From: Natronincola peptidivorans
Lineage (GTDB): Bacteria > Bacillota > Clostridia > Peptostreptococcales > Natronincolaceae
Assembly (NCBI RefSeq): GCF_900111615.1
Contig: NZ_FOHU01000010.1
Coordinates: 1-64,000, forward strand
Reading direction: 5' to 3'
Length of the DNA: 64,000 nucleotides
A program made the position numbers and the translations under genes. This document shows, piece by piece, positions 1 through 7,673 of this stretch (position 1 is its first letter; the number at the start of each line of letters is the position of its first letter). The notes below the pieces were generated by a model. It was not told the DNA's origin, did no database searches, and was given only the letters and a program-made list of their open reading frames with translations.

Positions 1-2604
1 TATAGTCACTCCGTCCTCTGCTGTTACCTCCACTGTAATTGTGTTAGCACCTACCTTTAATGCTATTGCCTCCGAAGCCTGTCCACTGGTTACCGTCTGA
101 TTGTTAACTTTAATGATGGCATGGTTATCCTCTGCCTCAGGGGTTACGGTAATGCTACTGACACTGTTTGTTACACTGGCAGTATAGCTGGTTTCACCTG
201 GGCTAAAGGTTGGATTCAAACCTCCGCTGCTTAGGGTCAAGCTGCTTAAATCTGGGCTGGTATTTATAATTCTAAGGATTCCTGTTTCAAAGGTGATGCT
301 GTAGTTAGTTGATGTTAAACCTGATGGGGTGATGATATAGGTGCCAGCTTCTTCTCCTTCTTCACGATTTAAAACTAACTCTCCTTCAAGATTAGAAGTA
401 TCTTCACCTTCGATAAAGCCTGTATAGGTTACTGTGAACTCTGGATCTGTCTCTCCCTGAAGCTTGCTCTTATCATCTGCTGTAATGGTTAATGGCTTAG
501 GTGTTACAGTAATACTAACTATAGCTTCAGCTTCATGATAATGCTGGTCCCCAGCCTTCGTCACGTTAACCTCTGCATCTCCTGAGGCCACTATGGTAAC
601 CCTTCCAGTTTCACCGACAGTAATAGCATTGCCAGAGGTGACTTGATAGCTTATAGCACCTGTTCCGCTGCCACCCCTTACCTCGATATCAAAAGAATCA
701 TCACCATAGGTTATAGTGGGGGGGATATGCATTATTAAGGAATCCTGGTTTGTCTTGCTAATACTATAATTGGTTATCTGTAAAGGATTTTCAGCATGAA
801 AGCCATTACCCTCTCCCTCCACATATTCTGCTAGAAATGTATATGTACCGTCAGGAAGATTGCATACATTTATGCTTGCTGTACCCCTAGTACTACTACC
901 TTCGGCAATAATTTCAGCCCTTTCGATTTCTTCGCCATTGGCTTTAAAGGAAATTACTCCCTGATGTATTTCCTGGAATATACTAAAAATAATACCATCT
1001 ACATTTACAGCAAGAACAACTGTATCTAAGGTAGTAGCATCGGTTTCTGGGGAAACAGTAAAGTTTCTTAGTATTAATTTTTTATCTATTTCTGCATTGG
1101 TGCTAGTTATATCCACAGTAGCGCCCTCGCCAACCGAAAGACTTCCGCCATTGTCATTATTAGAGCCAGAGCCAATATCCCAACCATCATTTCCCGTTGC
1201 TACAACATTGGTGTTTTCCCCTTTTATGTAAACAATACCGCCTTCTCCATTCTTTCCGCCGCCGATGTTTGCTGCTCCATATCCACCACCCTTAGCGATT
1301 ACATTGCCACCTGTTATGGTTATCGTGCCTCCTGATCCACTATTACCAATATGTATTCCACCGCTGCCAATACCTGCTCCTCCTGATCCACCCGTGGCGG
1401 ATACCGTGCCACCTGCTATGGTTATTATTCCACCAGATTCATTACTCCCACCGCCGATGCCTGCTCCTCCATGGCCACGAACATACTCATCACCACCCGT
1501 GGCCTCTACCTCACCACCTTCTATGGTTATTACTCCACCGGATCCATTGCCTCCACCGCCGATGCCTGCCCCTCCAAAACGATCAGCACTAGTCGAGCCC
1601 CCCCAAATCTCACCACTCTTAGCGATTACAGTGCCACCTGTTATGGTTATTGTACCTCCTGATCCACTATTATTATATATTCCGCCGCCGCCGATGCCTG
1701 CTCCTCCCCGATAATCGCTTCTACCACCCGTGGCGGTTACCGTGCCCCCTGTTATAGTTATTATACCATGTAATCCATTATGTCCGCCGCCGATGCCTGC
1801 TCCTCCCTCATTGCCAGTGGCGGTTACCTCGCCACCTGTTATGGTTATTGTTCCACCGGCTCCATGACTTCCGCTGCCAATGCCTGCTCCATAATAACTT
1901 GTGGCGGTTACTGTGCCACCTGTTATGGTTATTGTTCCACCGGCTCCTTCAAAACCGCCGCCGATGCCTGCTCCTCCAAAACCACCCTTGGCGGTTACTG
2001 TGCCACCTGCTATGGTTATTGTTCCACCGGCTCCTTCAGAACCGCCGCCGATGCCTGCTCCTGCACCTTGGCTGCTTACCAATATTTCTCCTTGTGTCTC
2101 TCCAGCTGCTAAATTGATTGTAAGTGCAATATCGTTTGGTACATGTATCCCTGCTTTACTACTACCGCCACCTATGGTTGACCTACCGCTAATATACAGA
2201 TTATGCTGAAAGTTGCCTGCATCGCCAAAGTCAATACCGTGATCACCTGGGTCAGGCCAAGCACCAGTTGCTGCTGCAATATTAAGATCTTCTATTGTTA
2301 GGTTTAATGCTACTGTCCTGTCACCTGCAACAGAAATATTGGTATTTGTATGCTGATGCTCTGAGCCGTTGCCAATGATTTTAACATCTGTTACAGCATT
2401 TCCTATTGTTATGGTTCCTGTGAAATCACTTGACAGTTGGTAATCTCCATTAACAGTGATTGTACCATTTCCGCTGTATACTACCTGAGTTACTGTCTGT
2501 CCATGTACACTTTCTGTTGTTACTAAGGCTATCATTCCGTAGGCTGTAAACAAAAACAACAGCATACTAAGACCTACTAGTATTTTATGTATTTTACCCA
2601 TCAT
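1..2604 (-). CDS. large secreted Gly-rich repeat surface protein, C-terminus outside window
   Basis: This reading frame stays open from an ATG at 2604 to the left edge (868 codons), so the protein is partial at its C-terminus. The start is supported by a GGGGGAG Shine-Dalgarno. The N-terminus is a signal peptide ([19 protein letters not shown]...). After about 150 residues of beta-rich sequence come nine to ten copies of a GGAGIGGG...[11 protein letters not shown] repeat (roughly residues 180-485). Then follow a beta-sandwich linker, an MBG-type domain (starting [16 protein letters not shown], about residues 700-770) and a cadherin-like beta-sandwich domain (about 785-868). No lipobox is present. 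It is probably cell-wall attached or secreted, and the anchor would lie beyond the edge. It is divergent from a TetR gene that probably controls it. Function unknown; adhesin or matrix protein is a guess. Confidence 0.88.
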   Translation of the reverse strand, partial: MMGKIHKILVGLSMLLFLFTAYGMIALVTTESVHGQTVTQVVYSGNGTITVNGDYQLSSDFTGTITIGNAVTDVKIIGNGSEHQHTNTNISVAGDRTVALNLTIEDLNIAAATGAWPDPGDHGIDFGDAGNFQHNLYISGRSTIGGGSSKAGIHVPNDIALTINLAAGETQGEILVSSQGAGAGIGGGSEGAGGTITIAGGTVTAKGGFGGAGIGGGFEGAGGTITITGGTVTATSYYGAGIGSGSHGAGGTITITGGEVTATGNEGGAGIGGGHNGLHGIITITGGTVTATGGRSDYRGGAGIGGGGIYNNSGSGGTITITGGTVIAKSGEIWGGSTSADRFGGAGIGGGGNGSGGVITIEGGEVEATGGDEYVRGHGGAGIGGGSNESGGIITIAGGTVSATGGSGGAGIGSGGIHIGNSGSGGTITITGGNVIAKGGGYGAANIGGGKNGEGGIVYIKGENTNVVATGNDGWDIGSGSNNDNGGSLSVGEGATVDITSTNAEIDKKLILRNFTVSPETDATTLDTVVLAVNVDGIIFSIFQEIHQGVISFKANGEEIERAEIIAEGSSTRGTASINVCNLPDGTYTFLAEYVEGEGNGFHAENPLQITNYSISKTNQDSLIMHIPPTITYGDDSFDIEVRGGSGTGAISYQVTSGNAITVGETGRVTIVASGDAEVNVTKAGDQHYHEAEAIVSITVTPKPLTITADDKSKLQGETDPEFTVTYTGFIEGEDTSNLEGELVLNREEGEEAGTYIITPSGLTSTNYSITFETGILRIINTSPDLSSLTLSSGGLNPTFSPGETSYTASVTNSVSSITVTPEAEDNHAIIKVNNQTVTSGQASEAIALKVGANTITVEVTAEDGVTI
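1140..2070 (-). repeat. tandem GAGIGGG protein repeats, 9-10 copies
   Basis: Inside the surface-protein gene, the coding unit for (G)GAGIGGG-x(n)[16 protein letters not shown] recurs nine times clearly, with a tenth degenerate copy ([14 protein letters not shown]). Unit length is 28-45 residues. The core is near-constant while the insert after GIGGG varies ([29 protein letters not shown]). The DNA is locally GC-rich compared with the flanks. The antisense strand therefore reads as proline-rich open frames, which are not genes. Confidence 0.9.
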
Positions 2605-2657
2605 TTTTTTCTCCCCCTTCTTCTAAAATCCTTCTTTATTCACAATGGCTTTGCTTT

Positions 2658-2686
2658 TTTACTTAAAATGTTTTTTATGCTATACT
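2658..2686 (+). promoter_or_regulatory. possible promoter of the tetR gene
   Basis: TTTACT (2658-2663), a 17-base spacer and TATACT (2681-2686) lie on the plus strand ahead of the TetR gene. Transcription would begin near 2693 and run through the palindrome at 2701-2720, which would allow autoregulation. The -35 box matches only four of six positions. Confidence 0.45.
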
Positions 2687-2700
2687 ATTAGTACTTAGAT

Positions 2701-2720
2701 ATAATGACTGTAGTCGTTAT
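2701..2720. promoter_or_regulatory. palindromic operator candidate for the divergent TetR
   Basis: ATAATGACT-GT-AGTCGTTAT has two 9-base arms that match at 8 of 9 positions when inverted. It lies immediately downstream of the minus-strand -10 box, over the predicted transcription start, where a bound dimer would block transcription. Length and symmetry are typical of TetR-family operators. The link to the adjacent TetR is inferred from position. Confidence 0.7.
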
Positions 2721-2726
2721 TGTTTT

Positions 2727-2755
2727 ACTATATCTTTTTTAGAATAATCTGTCAA
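2727..2755 (-). promoter_or_regulatory. sigma-A promoter of the surface-protein gene
   Basis: On the minus strand, TTGACA (2755-2750) is followed by exactly 17 bases and TATAGT (2732-2727). It is one of the best consensus matches in the window. The predicted start is near 2720, giving a leader of about 115 bases before the ATG at 2604. Confidence 0.85.
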
Positions 2756-2773
2756 TACTAGGAGTGGATTTTG

Positions 2774-3397
2774 ATGAATCATGTCAAGGAAAATATGAAA
2801 ACCATTAAAGCTATTGAAACGAAAAAAAGAATTTATGAAAGTGCTTACTTTTTGTTTAAAGAAAAGGGATTTGATAAGGTCAGTGTTGATAGTATCGTGG
2901 AAAGGGCAGGTGTGGCTAAAGGGTCTTTTTATGTGCATTTTTCTACAAAAAATGATTTAATAGCTACTTTTATTAATGAATATGTAAGCAAAGTGGATTT
3001 GGATTATAAAGCTTATGTAGAATCATTTTCTGTCGATACAAAGGCAGCTGATATCCTTATAGCTTTGGCAGAAAAAACTGCTGATGTTATTACCAAAGAT
3101 ATAGGCTTTGACAAAATGAGAATTGTTTATGAACTACTTATAACTAAAACACAAAACGCTAGCGCTTTATTGAGTTATAACCGTGAACTCTATAAAATAA
3201 TTCAAGCTATCGTCGCCCAAGGGGTACAACAGGGAGAGTTTAGTACAGAATTATCTGTTAATACCATTGCTAAGCATTGCCTTTTTGCAATGAGGGGGCT
3301 TACTTATGAGTGGTGTATTCGTTATCCTGACTTTGTCTTAAAGGATGCTGTGACGGAGCATTTGCAAATCATATTAGCGGGTATAAGAAACAAGTAA
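2774..3397 (+). CDS. TetR/AcrR-family transcriptional regulator
   Basis: A one-domain repressor of typical length (207 residues). The N-terminal helix-turn-helix (about residues 17-62) reads KKRIYESAYFLFKEKGFDKV...SIVERAGVAKGSFYVHF, the standard TetR signature, followed by an all-helical ligand-binding region. The ATG at 2774 is preferred over the in-frame TTG at 2771 because AGGAG (2760-2764) sits nine bases upstream. The gene is divergent from the giant surface-protein gene, with a palindrome between them. The likely role is ligand-relieved repression of that gene and possibly of itself. The ligand cannot be guessed from the sequence. Confidence 0.9.
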   Translation: MNHVKENMKTIKAIETKKRIYESAYFLFKEKGFDKVSVDSIVERAGVAKGSFYVHFSTKNDLIATFINEYVSKVDLDYKAYVESFSVDTKAADILIALAEKTADVITKDIGFDKMRIVYELLITKTQNASALLSYNRELYKIIQAIVAQGVQQGEFSTELSVNTIAKHCLFAMRGLTYEWCIRYPDFVLKDAVTEHLQIILAGIRNK

Positions 3398-3411
3398 CCT
3401 TTTTACAGAAA

Positions 3412-3446
3412 AATAGCCAGAACATATTCAAAGTCTTCTGGCTGTT
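3412..3446. terminator. bidirectional terminator between convergent genes
   Basis: The arms AGCCAGAA (3415-3422) and TTCTGGCT (3436-3443) pair perfectly and extend by A-T pairs. On the minus strand the stem is followed by TTTTTC. It lies between the TetR gene (ending 3397) and the lipoprotein operon (ending 3606), so it can serve both. Confidence 0.7.
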
Positions 3447-3605
3447 TACTTCATATAGAAATTGTCAAATCTCCTGTTTTGCACAATAACAACAATATAC
3501 CTTTGCCTTATAAAGCTTTTTGATCTTGGGTGGTATTTCTCTATCAACTAAGTAACCTTATCTTCTCTATAATAAAAGTAAATGTAAGCCCTTTTATTTC
3601 TGTAT

Positions 3606-4793
3606 TTAATAGAGAGTAATTAAGTCATACGTCCGATTGCCAATTTTAACATTAGCAGGACGGGATACTTGTTTAATATCCATATCTTTTACGTCCATGT
3701 TAGTTTCAAACCAACCTAATAGCTCTACATCATAGCCTGGGAGATACATATTAAAAGAGACTATTTTATCTCCATGGGGTGGATGTACTTGAGAAACTGC
3801 AAATACAGCATAGCCTTCGTCTAGATGTTTCGTTATTTTATAATAATCGGAATTGACAAGTTGACCATCAGTCCCACCAAGATCATATCTAAATCCTTCT
3901 ACAAGTAAATAGATTTCGTCTTTTTCCCGATTTAGAACAACTGAGAAAGTCTCTGGGCTTCCATTCTCACGAAAGTCATATTTATATGTTTTGTTAAACT
4001 CATACTTCTCTAGAGGCTTACCTTCAGAAGGTTGACTATTCTCACTGGTTGAAGCTTGATTTTGACTCGATTTCTGTGCTTCTATGGTTTTAATATCAAA
4101 GCTCCTATTATTGGTATTGTAAACATATTCTTGTTTGATCTCGATGGTTTCTTTATTTGTACGATTGTCATATGTTGTTAAGGTATATGTAAAATTTGTC
4201 AATCCTCCATTTATTTTCCCAGTACTTTCAAAATCTGCGTTAGGAAAAGCAACGCTATGGGAAATCGTAATATCAGATAAAACATGAATCATCCTTGGAC
4301 TATCATATTTAAATAAATCCATAGAAGTCATTTGTTCTCCCGTTCCACCGGTAGTTACTTCTACAACTAAAAAGCCATCTTTAAAGTCAATACTGGTTCC
4401 ATATTTCCCTGAATAAATATCTGAGGAAATTCGTCTATATTTTCCATCGGCCCAACTGATAATTTCAACTTTGTCATACCAATCAACACCATAGGGATGG
4501 ACTAAAACAGCTTCCTCCATACCATCCTCAGTAATGTCAAAATAATAAATTTCCCATGTGTCAAAAATTTCTTCTGTAATATTTATAATTTCTTGCTTTA
4601 CGAATTTATAAAGGGCATCCCTATCCCGCAAAGCATTATTTTCTGCTGCCTTTTCTGCTTCTAATTCTGCCCTAATCTCTTCTCTCAGTTCCTCTTCTGA
4701 TTTTGCATCTGTACTATTGGCAGGAGTAGAACACCCTACTAAGCTTGTAAAAACAAATGATACTACAATAATTAAGCTTATTAATTTTTTCAT
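3606..4793 (-). CDS. two-domain lipoprotein related to the sensor kinase input domain
   Basis: A secreted lipoprotein with signal peptide MKKLISLIIVVSFVFTSLVGC; the lipobox is LVGC. A charged stalk (SEEELREEIRAELEAEKA) follows. Domain A (about residues 55-225) contains FDITEDGMEEAV and DGFLV. It aligns by eye with the extracytoplasmic part of the histidine kinase at 7674-9878, including its FDLDSDGREEVV and DGFLV. Domain B (about 255-395) starts YEFNKTYKYDF and resembles the C-terminal half of the lipoprotein at 5643-6872. The start at 4793 is chosen because AGGGAG (4810-4805) is 11 bases away; upstream GTG/ATG codons overlap or crowd it. This is the last gene of a four-lipoprotein run. It may bind a ligand or cation through the Asp-rich motif (inference). 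Confidence 0.85.
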   Translation of the reverse strand: MKKLISLIIVVSFVFTSLVGCSTPANSTDAKSEEELREEIRAELEAEKAAENNALRDRDALYKFVKQEIINITEEIFDTWEIYYFDITEDGMEEAVLVHPYGVDWYDKVEIISWADGKYRRISSDIYSGKYGTSIDFKDGFLVVEVTTGGTGEQMTSMDLFKYDSPRMIHVLSDITISHSVAFPNADFESTGKINGGLTNFTYTLTTYDNRTNKETIEIKQEYVYNTNNRSFDIKTIEAQKSSQNQASTSENSQPSEGKPLEKYEFNKTYKYDFRENGSPETFSVVLNREKDEIYLLVEGFRYDLGGTDGQLVNSDYYKITKHLDEGYAVFAVSQVHPPHGDKIVSFNMYLPGYDVELLGWFETNMDVKDMDIKQVSRPANVKIGNRTYDLITLY

Positions 4794-4893
4794 CTTCACC
4801 ATCACTCCCTAATTTGTGTTTGGAATAAAATTTCTACATTTTTACACATAAAGTCCCTTCTAATTTTAGTACTAATCAAGTGCAGTAAATATA

Positions 4894-5631
4894 TTAATCC
4901 ATTGGTGCAAATATATTAATCTCTTCTATTTTAACATCTTCGCTCATATCATCCTTGCTGGAGTAACTCCTTGATGTGTTATAGAAGAATCTCATTCGTA
5001 AACCTCCAAAACCTCCAGCAGTTGTCCCTTTGGGGCTGTTGTCTTCTTTATATTGGAATGAATCAAATATATACCCACCACCATGAAAATCCTCTGCATT
5101 TTCAAAATTCTTTTCACAATAGGCAATGGCTTTTAAAGCAGGATCTCCTATATTAAAATCATAGCTAAATCTATATTTGTTTGAGGTTATGGTTATACCG
5201 CTTGGATATTGATCAGCGGGTAATTTTTTAGTATTATGACCGAAATAAAATTCAATGCCATCATATTCAAGTATAGATCTATAATCAACGTATGCACCAT
5301 CTTCTTTAGTTTCAAATGTATAATTATGCCCTAATTTTTCTATTATTTGGTCCTTTGTCATAAATACTGATAAAGCTATGGGCGTTACTTCCTCTATCGT
5401 TGTTTGTCCAACAGGTGTACTCTCTTCTTTCTGTTCTTCCTTTTGTTGCTTCTCAGCCTCTAGTTCTGCTCTTATTTCAGCTTCCAGTTCTTTTCTAAGC
5501 TTTTCTTCTGCTTCAAGCTCTGCTTTTATTTCCGCCCTTAGTTCTTCTTCTGTTTTTTGTGGTGAAGAGCACCCGGTTATTATGGTGAATAATAATGAGA
5601 TAACAATAAATAGACTTAATAGCTTTTTCAT
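4894..5631 (-). CDS. lipoprotein with long charged stalk and BamE/SmpA-like domain
   Basis: The signal peptide MKKLLSLFIVISLLFTIITGC has lipobox ITGC. An extended Glu/Lys/Arg-rich stalk (about residues 26-68) contains EEELRAEIKAELEAEEK followed by a second EIRAELEAEKQ and is predicted coiled coil. The C-terminal domain begins with a MTKDQIIEKLGHNYTFE segment, reminiscent of the BamE/SmpA-like fold that is common in Firmicutes lipoproteins. That assignment is by motif only. A GGGGGGAG Shine-Dalgarno precedes the ATG. The gene starts 11 bases after the stop of the upstream lipoprotein gene, so co-transcription is very likely. The substrate is unknown. Confidence 0.82.
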   Translation of the reverse strand: MKKLLSLFIVISLLFTIITGCSSPQKTEEELRAEIKAELEAEEKLRKELEAEIRAELEAEKQQKEEQKEESTPVGQTTIEEVTPIALSVFMTKDQIIEKLGHNYTFETKEDGAYVDYRSILEYDGIEFYFGHNTKKLPADQYPSGITITSNKYRFSYDFNIGDPALKAIAYCEKNFENAEDFHGGGYIFDSFQYKEDNSPKGTTAGGFGGLRMRFFYNTSRSYSSKDDMSEDVKIEEINIFAPMD

Positions 5632-5642
5632 AGGCTCCCCCC

Positions 5643-6872
5643 TTAGTCATATTTCCAGGGAATTCTTTCACCATTAATGGTTACTGAAGAAGAATCCAAG
5701 TCGGTTATATTCATCTCGTCTAGTAGCAAATATCCAGTATAATAACCTATTGGTTCCACGTTAAACCATACATCAAATGGTCCCGAGGGTACTATTACAT
5801 ACCGAAAGAAAAAGACAGAATTATAAGCATATTGATGCTGATCAATTGCTAAAACAAAATAACCTGGCCATTCGGAATCAGGAATAATTGTATATCTATC
5901 GCTGATTCTAGGTGGATCTAAAAAATAAGACCAATTCCCCAAATTTCGAAATTCAATTCTATCACCATTAACCTCAAAGTATATTTCATTGTCGTTAGGT
6001 CTAACTAATTTAAATTTATCTAGGTTTCCATCCTGATTTAAGTTATACAATGTATACTCTTTGTTCAATTCATAAAATTCTCGAAGGCTACCTGAACTAG
6101 ATTGATTTGATGACCCTTGTGCCCCGGAGCTGCTTTGATTTTCTCGTTCCTTTACTGCCCTTTCAAATTGTGCTATTCTATTCCTTTCCAACTGACTTCC
6201 CAAAGGGTAAAAATCTCCATAACCTCGGGGGAAGTGTGCAGTATAATCTAACCCTGCTTGTAATATAACAAGAGTGGTATATTGATCCAATCTAACCTCT
6301 TCAACGAATGTACCTTGGCTAATAAGGTAGATGTCCATTGTGTCCAACTCTATGAAAAATGTTAATATCCCAACGCCATGAATTGGCCCTACTGAAAAAT
6401 AAATCTCTCTACCCCCATCTGACAGTTGTGCCTTAGTAACCTCAGGGAATTGCATGTTATGTGTAAATTCACCTGTTTTTTCATATGTCCTATAATTGTA
6501 ATTTCTATAAGCATTTATAAGGGTTACTGTATTGTCAGAGTTATTATAGGTAAGCTTTAAATCACCATTTTCAACTTTGTAGGTAAAGCCCTTGGACAGA
6601 TCATCTCTTACGGGTTGGCTTGTTACCCCTTGACTGCCATTTGAACTCTGATTTGTTTGATCATTAGCTTGCTGCTGGGCATTATTATTTGATTGTTTCT
6701 GGTCATCATTCTTTGCTTGTTCTTCTGCTTCCTTAGTAGCTTGTGCTTCCATCTCAGCTCTAATCTCTGCCCTTAACTCTTCTTCTGATTGTTGATTAGA
6801 GGCTTGTTGTGAGCAACCTATTAAAGAAAATAACATCAGTGAAATACAGATGATTGTAAGTACTTTCTTCAT
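5643..6872 (-). CDS. two-domain lipoprotein of the same family
   Basis: Signal peptide MKKVLTIICISLMLFSLIGC, lipobox LIGC. The stalk has SEEELRAEIRAEMEAQA followed by a Gln/Asn/Ser-rich linker (about residues 60-90). The middle domain (about 90-235) is unassigned. A second low-complexity Ser/Gln linker (about 243-262) leads to a C-terminal domain (about 265-409) starting YELNKEYTLYNLNQDG, which resembles domain B of the lipoprotein at 3606-4793 (both have a DEIY/NEIYF-VNG/VEG segment). The first 30 residues are nearly identical to those of the next gene upstream, indicating recent duplication or gene conversion of the export module. Confidence 0.83.
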   Translation of the reverse strand: MKKVLTIICISLMLFSLIGCSQQASNQQSEEELRAEIRAEMEAQATKEAEEQAKNDDQKQSNNNAQQQANDQTNQSSNGSQGVTSQPVRDDLSKGFTYKVENGDLKLTYNNSDNTVTLINAYRNYNYRTYEKTGEFTHNMQFPEVTKAQLSDGGREIYFSVGPIHGVGILTFFIELDTMDIYLISQGTFVEEVRLDQYTTLVILQAGLDYTAHFPRGYGDFYPLGSQLERNRIAQFERAVKERENQSSSGAQGSSNQSSSGSLREFYELNKEYTLYNLNQDGNLDKFKLVRPNDNEIYFEVNGDRIEFRNLGNWSYFLDPPRISDRYTIIPDSEWPGYFVLAIDQHQYAYNSVFFFRYVIVPSGPFDVWFNVEPIGYYTGYLLLDEMNITDLDSSSVTINGERIPWKYD

Positions 6873-6932
6873 AACTTCATCTCCTTCCTCTCCTTTAAAC
6901 TTTTTTCAATATGCCATTTACTAATATGGGAT

Positions 6933-7538
6933 CTATTCCTTTGCTATTTTATAAATATTTTCTTCAACAGGAGTTACATCTGGATCCATCCTCCATTCGT
7001 AAAGAATAAATTCTATTTCCCTTCCCCCTACCGTTCCTGTTACCATTATATGAGCTCCGTCAAGTGGGAGTTCTGCGTGCACAATAACAAGGGCGTTTTC
7101 AATGGTTCCAATAGGAAAAATAGGATCAGGGTCAGCAAACATACCTAAGTGATAATCAAATCTGACGTTTTCTATCTTTCCAAATACGGCAAATTGAAGT
7201 GTATAGGTTCCCACATTAAAGCTTTCTTTTGGACCAACATTGTATTCGATTATATCAAGTTTATCTTTATTAACACCATCATAGAAATGGGCAATTACGG
7301 CTTCATATTCATTAAAATTAACATAGGTTCCATGGGTGGTTTCATTCTCAAATTTTGATTTTTCTTCTGCTTCTCTCTTTGCTTGATCTTCTGCTTCCTT
7401 TGCAGCTTGTGCTTCCATCTCAGCTCTTATCTCTTCCCTTAATTCTTCTTCTGATTTTTGATTAGAGGCTTGTTGAGAACAGCCTATTAGTGATACTATC
7501 ATTAGGCATATAAGTATAATCCTTAATATTTTTTTCAT
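6933..7538 (-). CDS. lipoprotein, first gene of the four-lipoprotein operon
   Basis: Signal peptide MKKILRIILICLMIVSLIGC with lipobox LIGC, then SQQASNQKSEEELREEIRAE and a long charged helix (about to residue 65). The rest (about 70-201) is a single predicted beta-rich domain with no family I recognise. The ATG at 7538 is preferred because GGAG at 7547-7544 fits; an in-frame GTG at 7544 overlaps that site. The element at 7608-7627, also found upstream of the kinase gene, lies just before this gene, so expression is probably tied to the two-component system. Confidence 0.82.
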   Translation of the reverse strand: MKKILRIILICLMIVSLIGCSQQASNQKSEEELREEIRAEMEAQAAKEAEDQAKREAEEKSKFENETTHGTYVNFNEYEAVIAHFYDGVNKDKLDIIEYNVGPKESFNVGTYTLQFAVFGKIENVRFDYHLGMFADPDPIFPIGTIENALVIVHAELPLDGAHIMVTGTVGGREIEFILYEWRMDPDVTPVEENIYKIAKE

Positions 7539-7607
7539 AAACACTCCACTCTCCTATCCCTTGATTTCATTTTTTATACATGTTGATAAAAAATACTGCT
7601 TTCAAAT

Positions 7608-7627
7608 ATATACTATAATTTTGCAAT
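7608..7627 (-). promoter_or_regulatory. element shared with the kinase promoter region
   Basis: On the minus strand this 20-base stretch reads ATTGCAAAATTATAGTATAT. It matches 19 of 20 bases of the stretch at 10216-10235, with the same orientation toward a downstream gene. It contains a TATAGT that could be a -10 box. It could be a response-regulator site or a promoter core; the sequence alone does not decide. Confidence 0.55.
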
Positions 7628-7673
7628 ATAGATACTTTTAAATGTTTTTTATGAACTGTGCTTATTGCTATAG

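Noticed and set aside
1140-2070. CRISPR-like or minisatellite array
   Set aside because: The repeats are in frame, of variable length, and encode a consistent peptide motif within a long open frame.
1265-2209. Several plus-strand proline-, Cys- or Leu-rich open frames
   Set aside because: They are antisense readings of the glycine-rich repeat gene on the minus strand, which has a signal peptide, promoter, ribosome binding site and recognisable domains.
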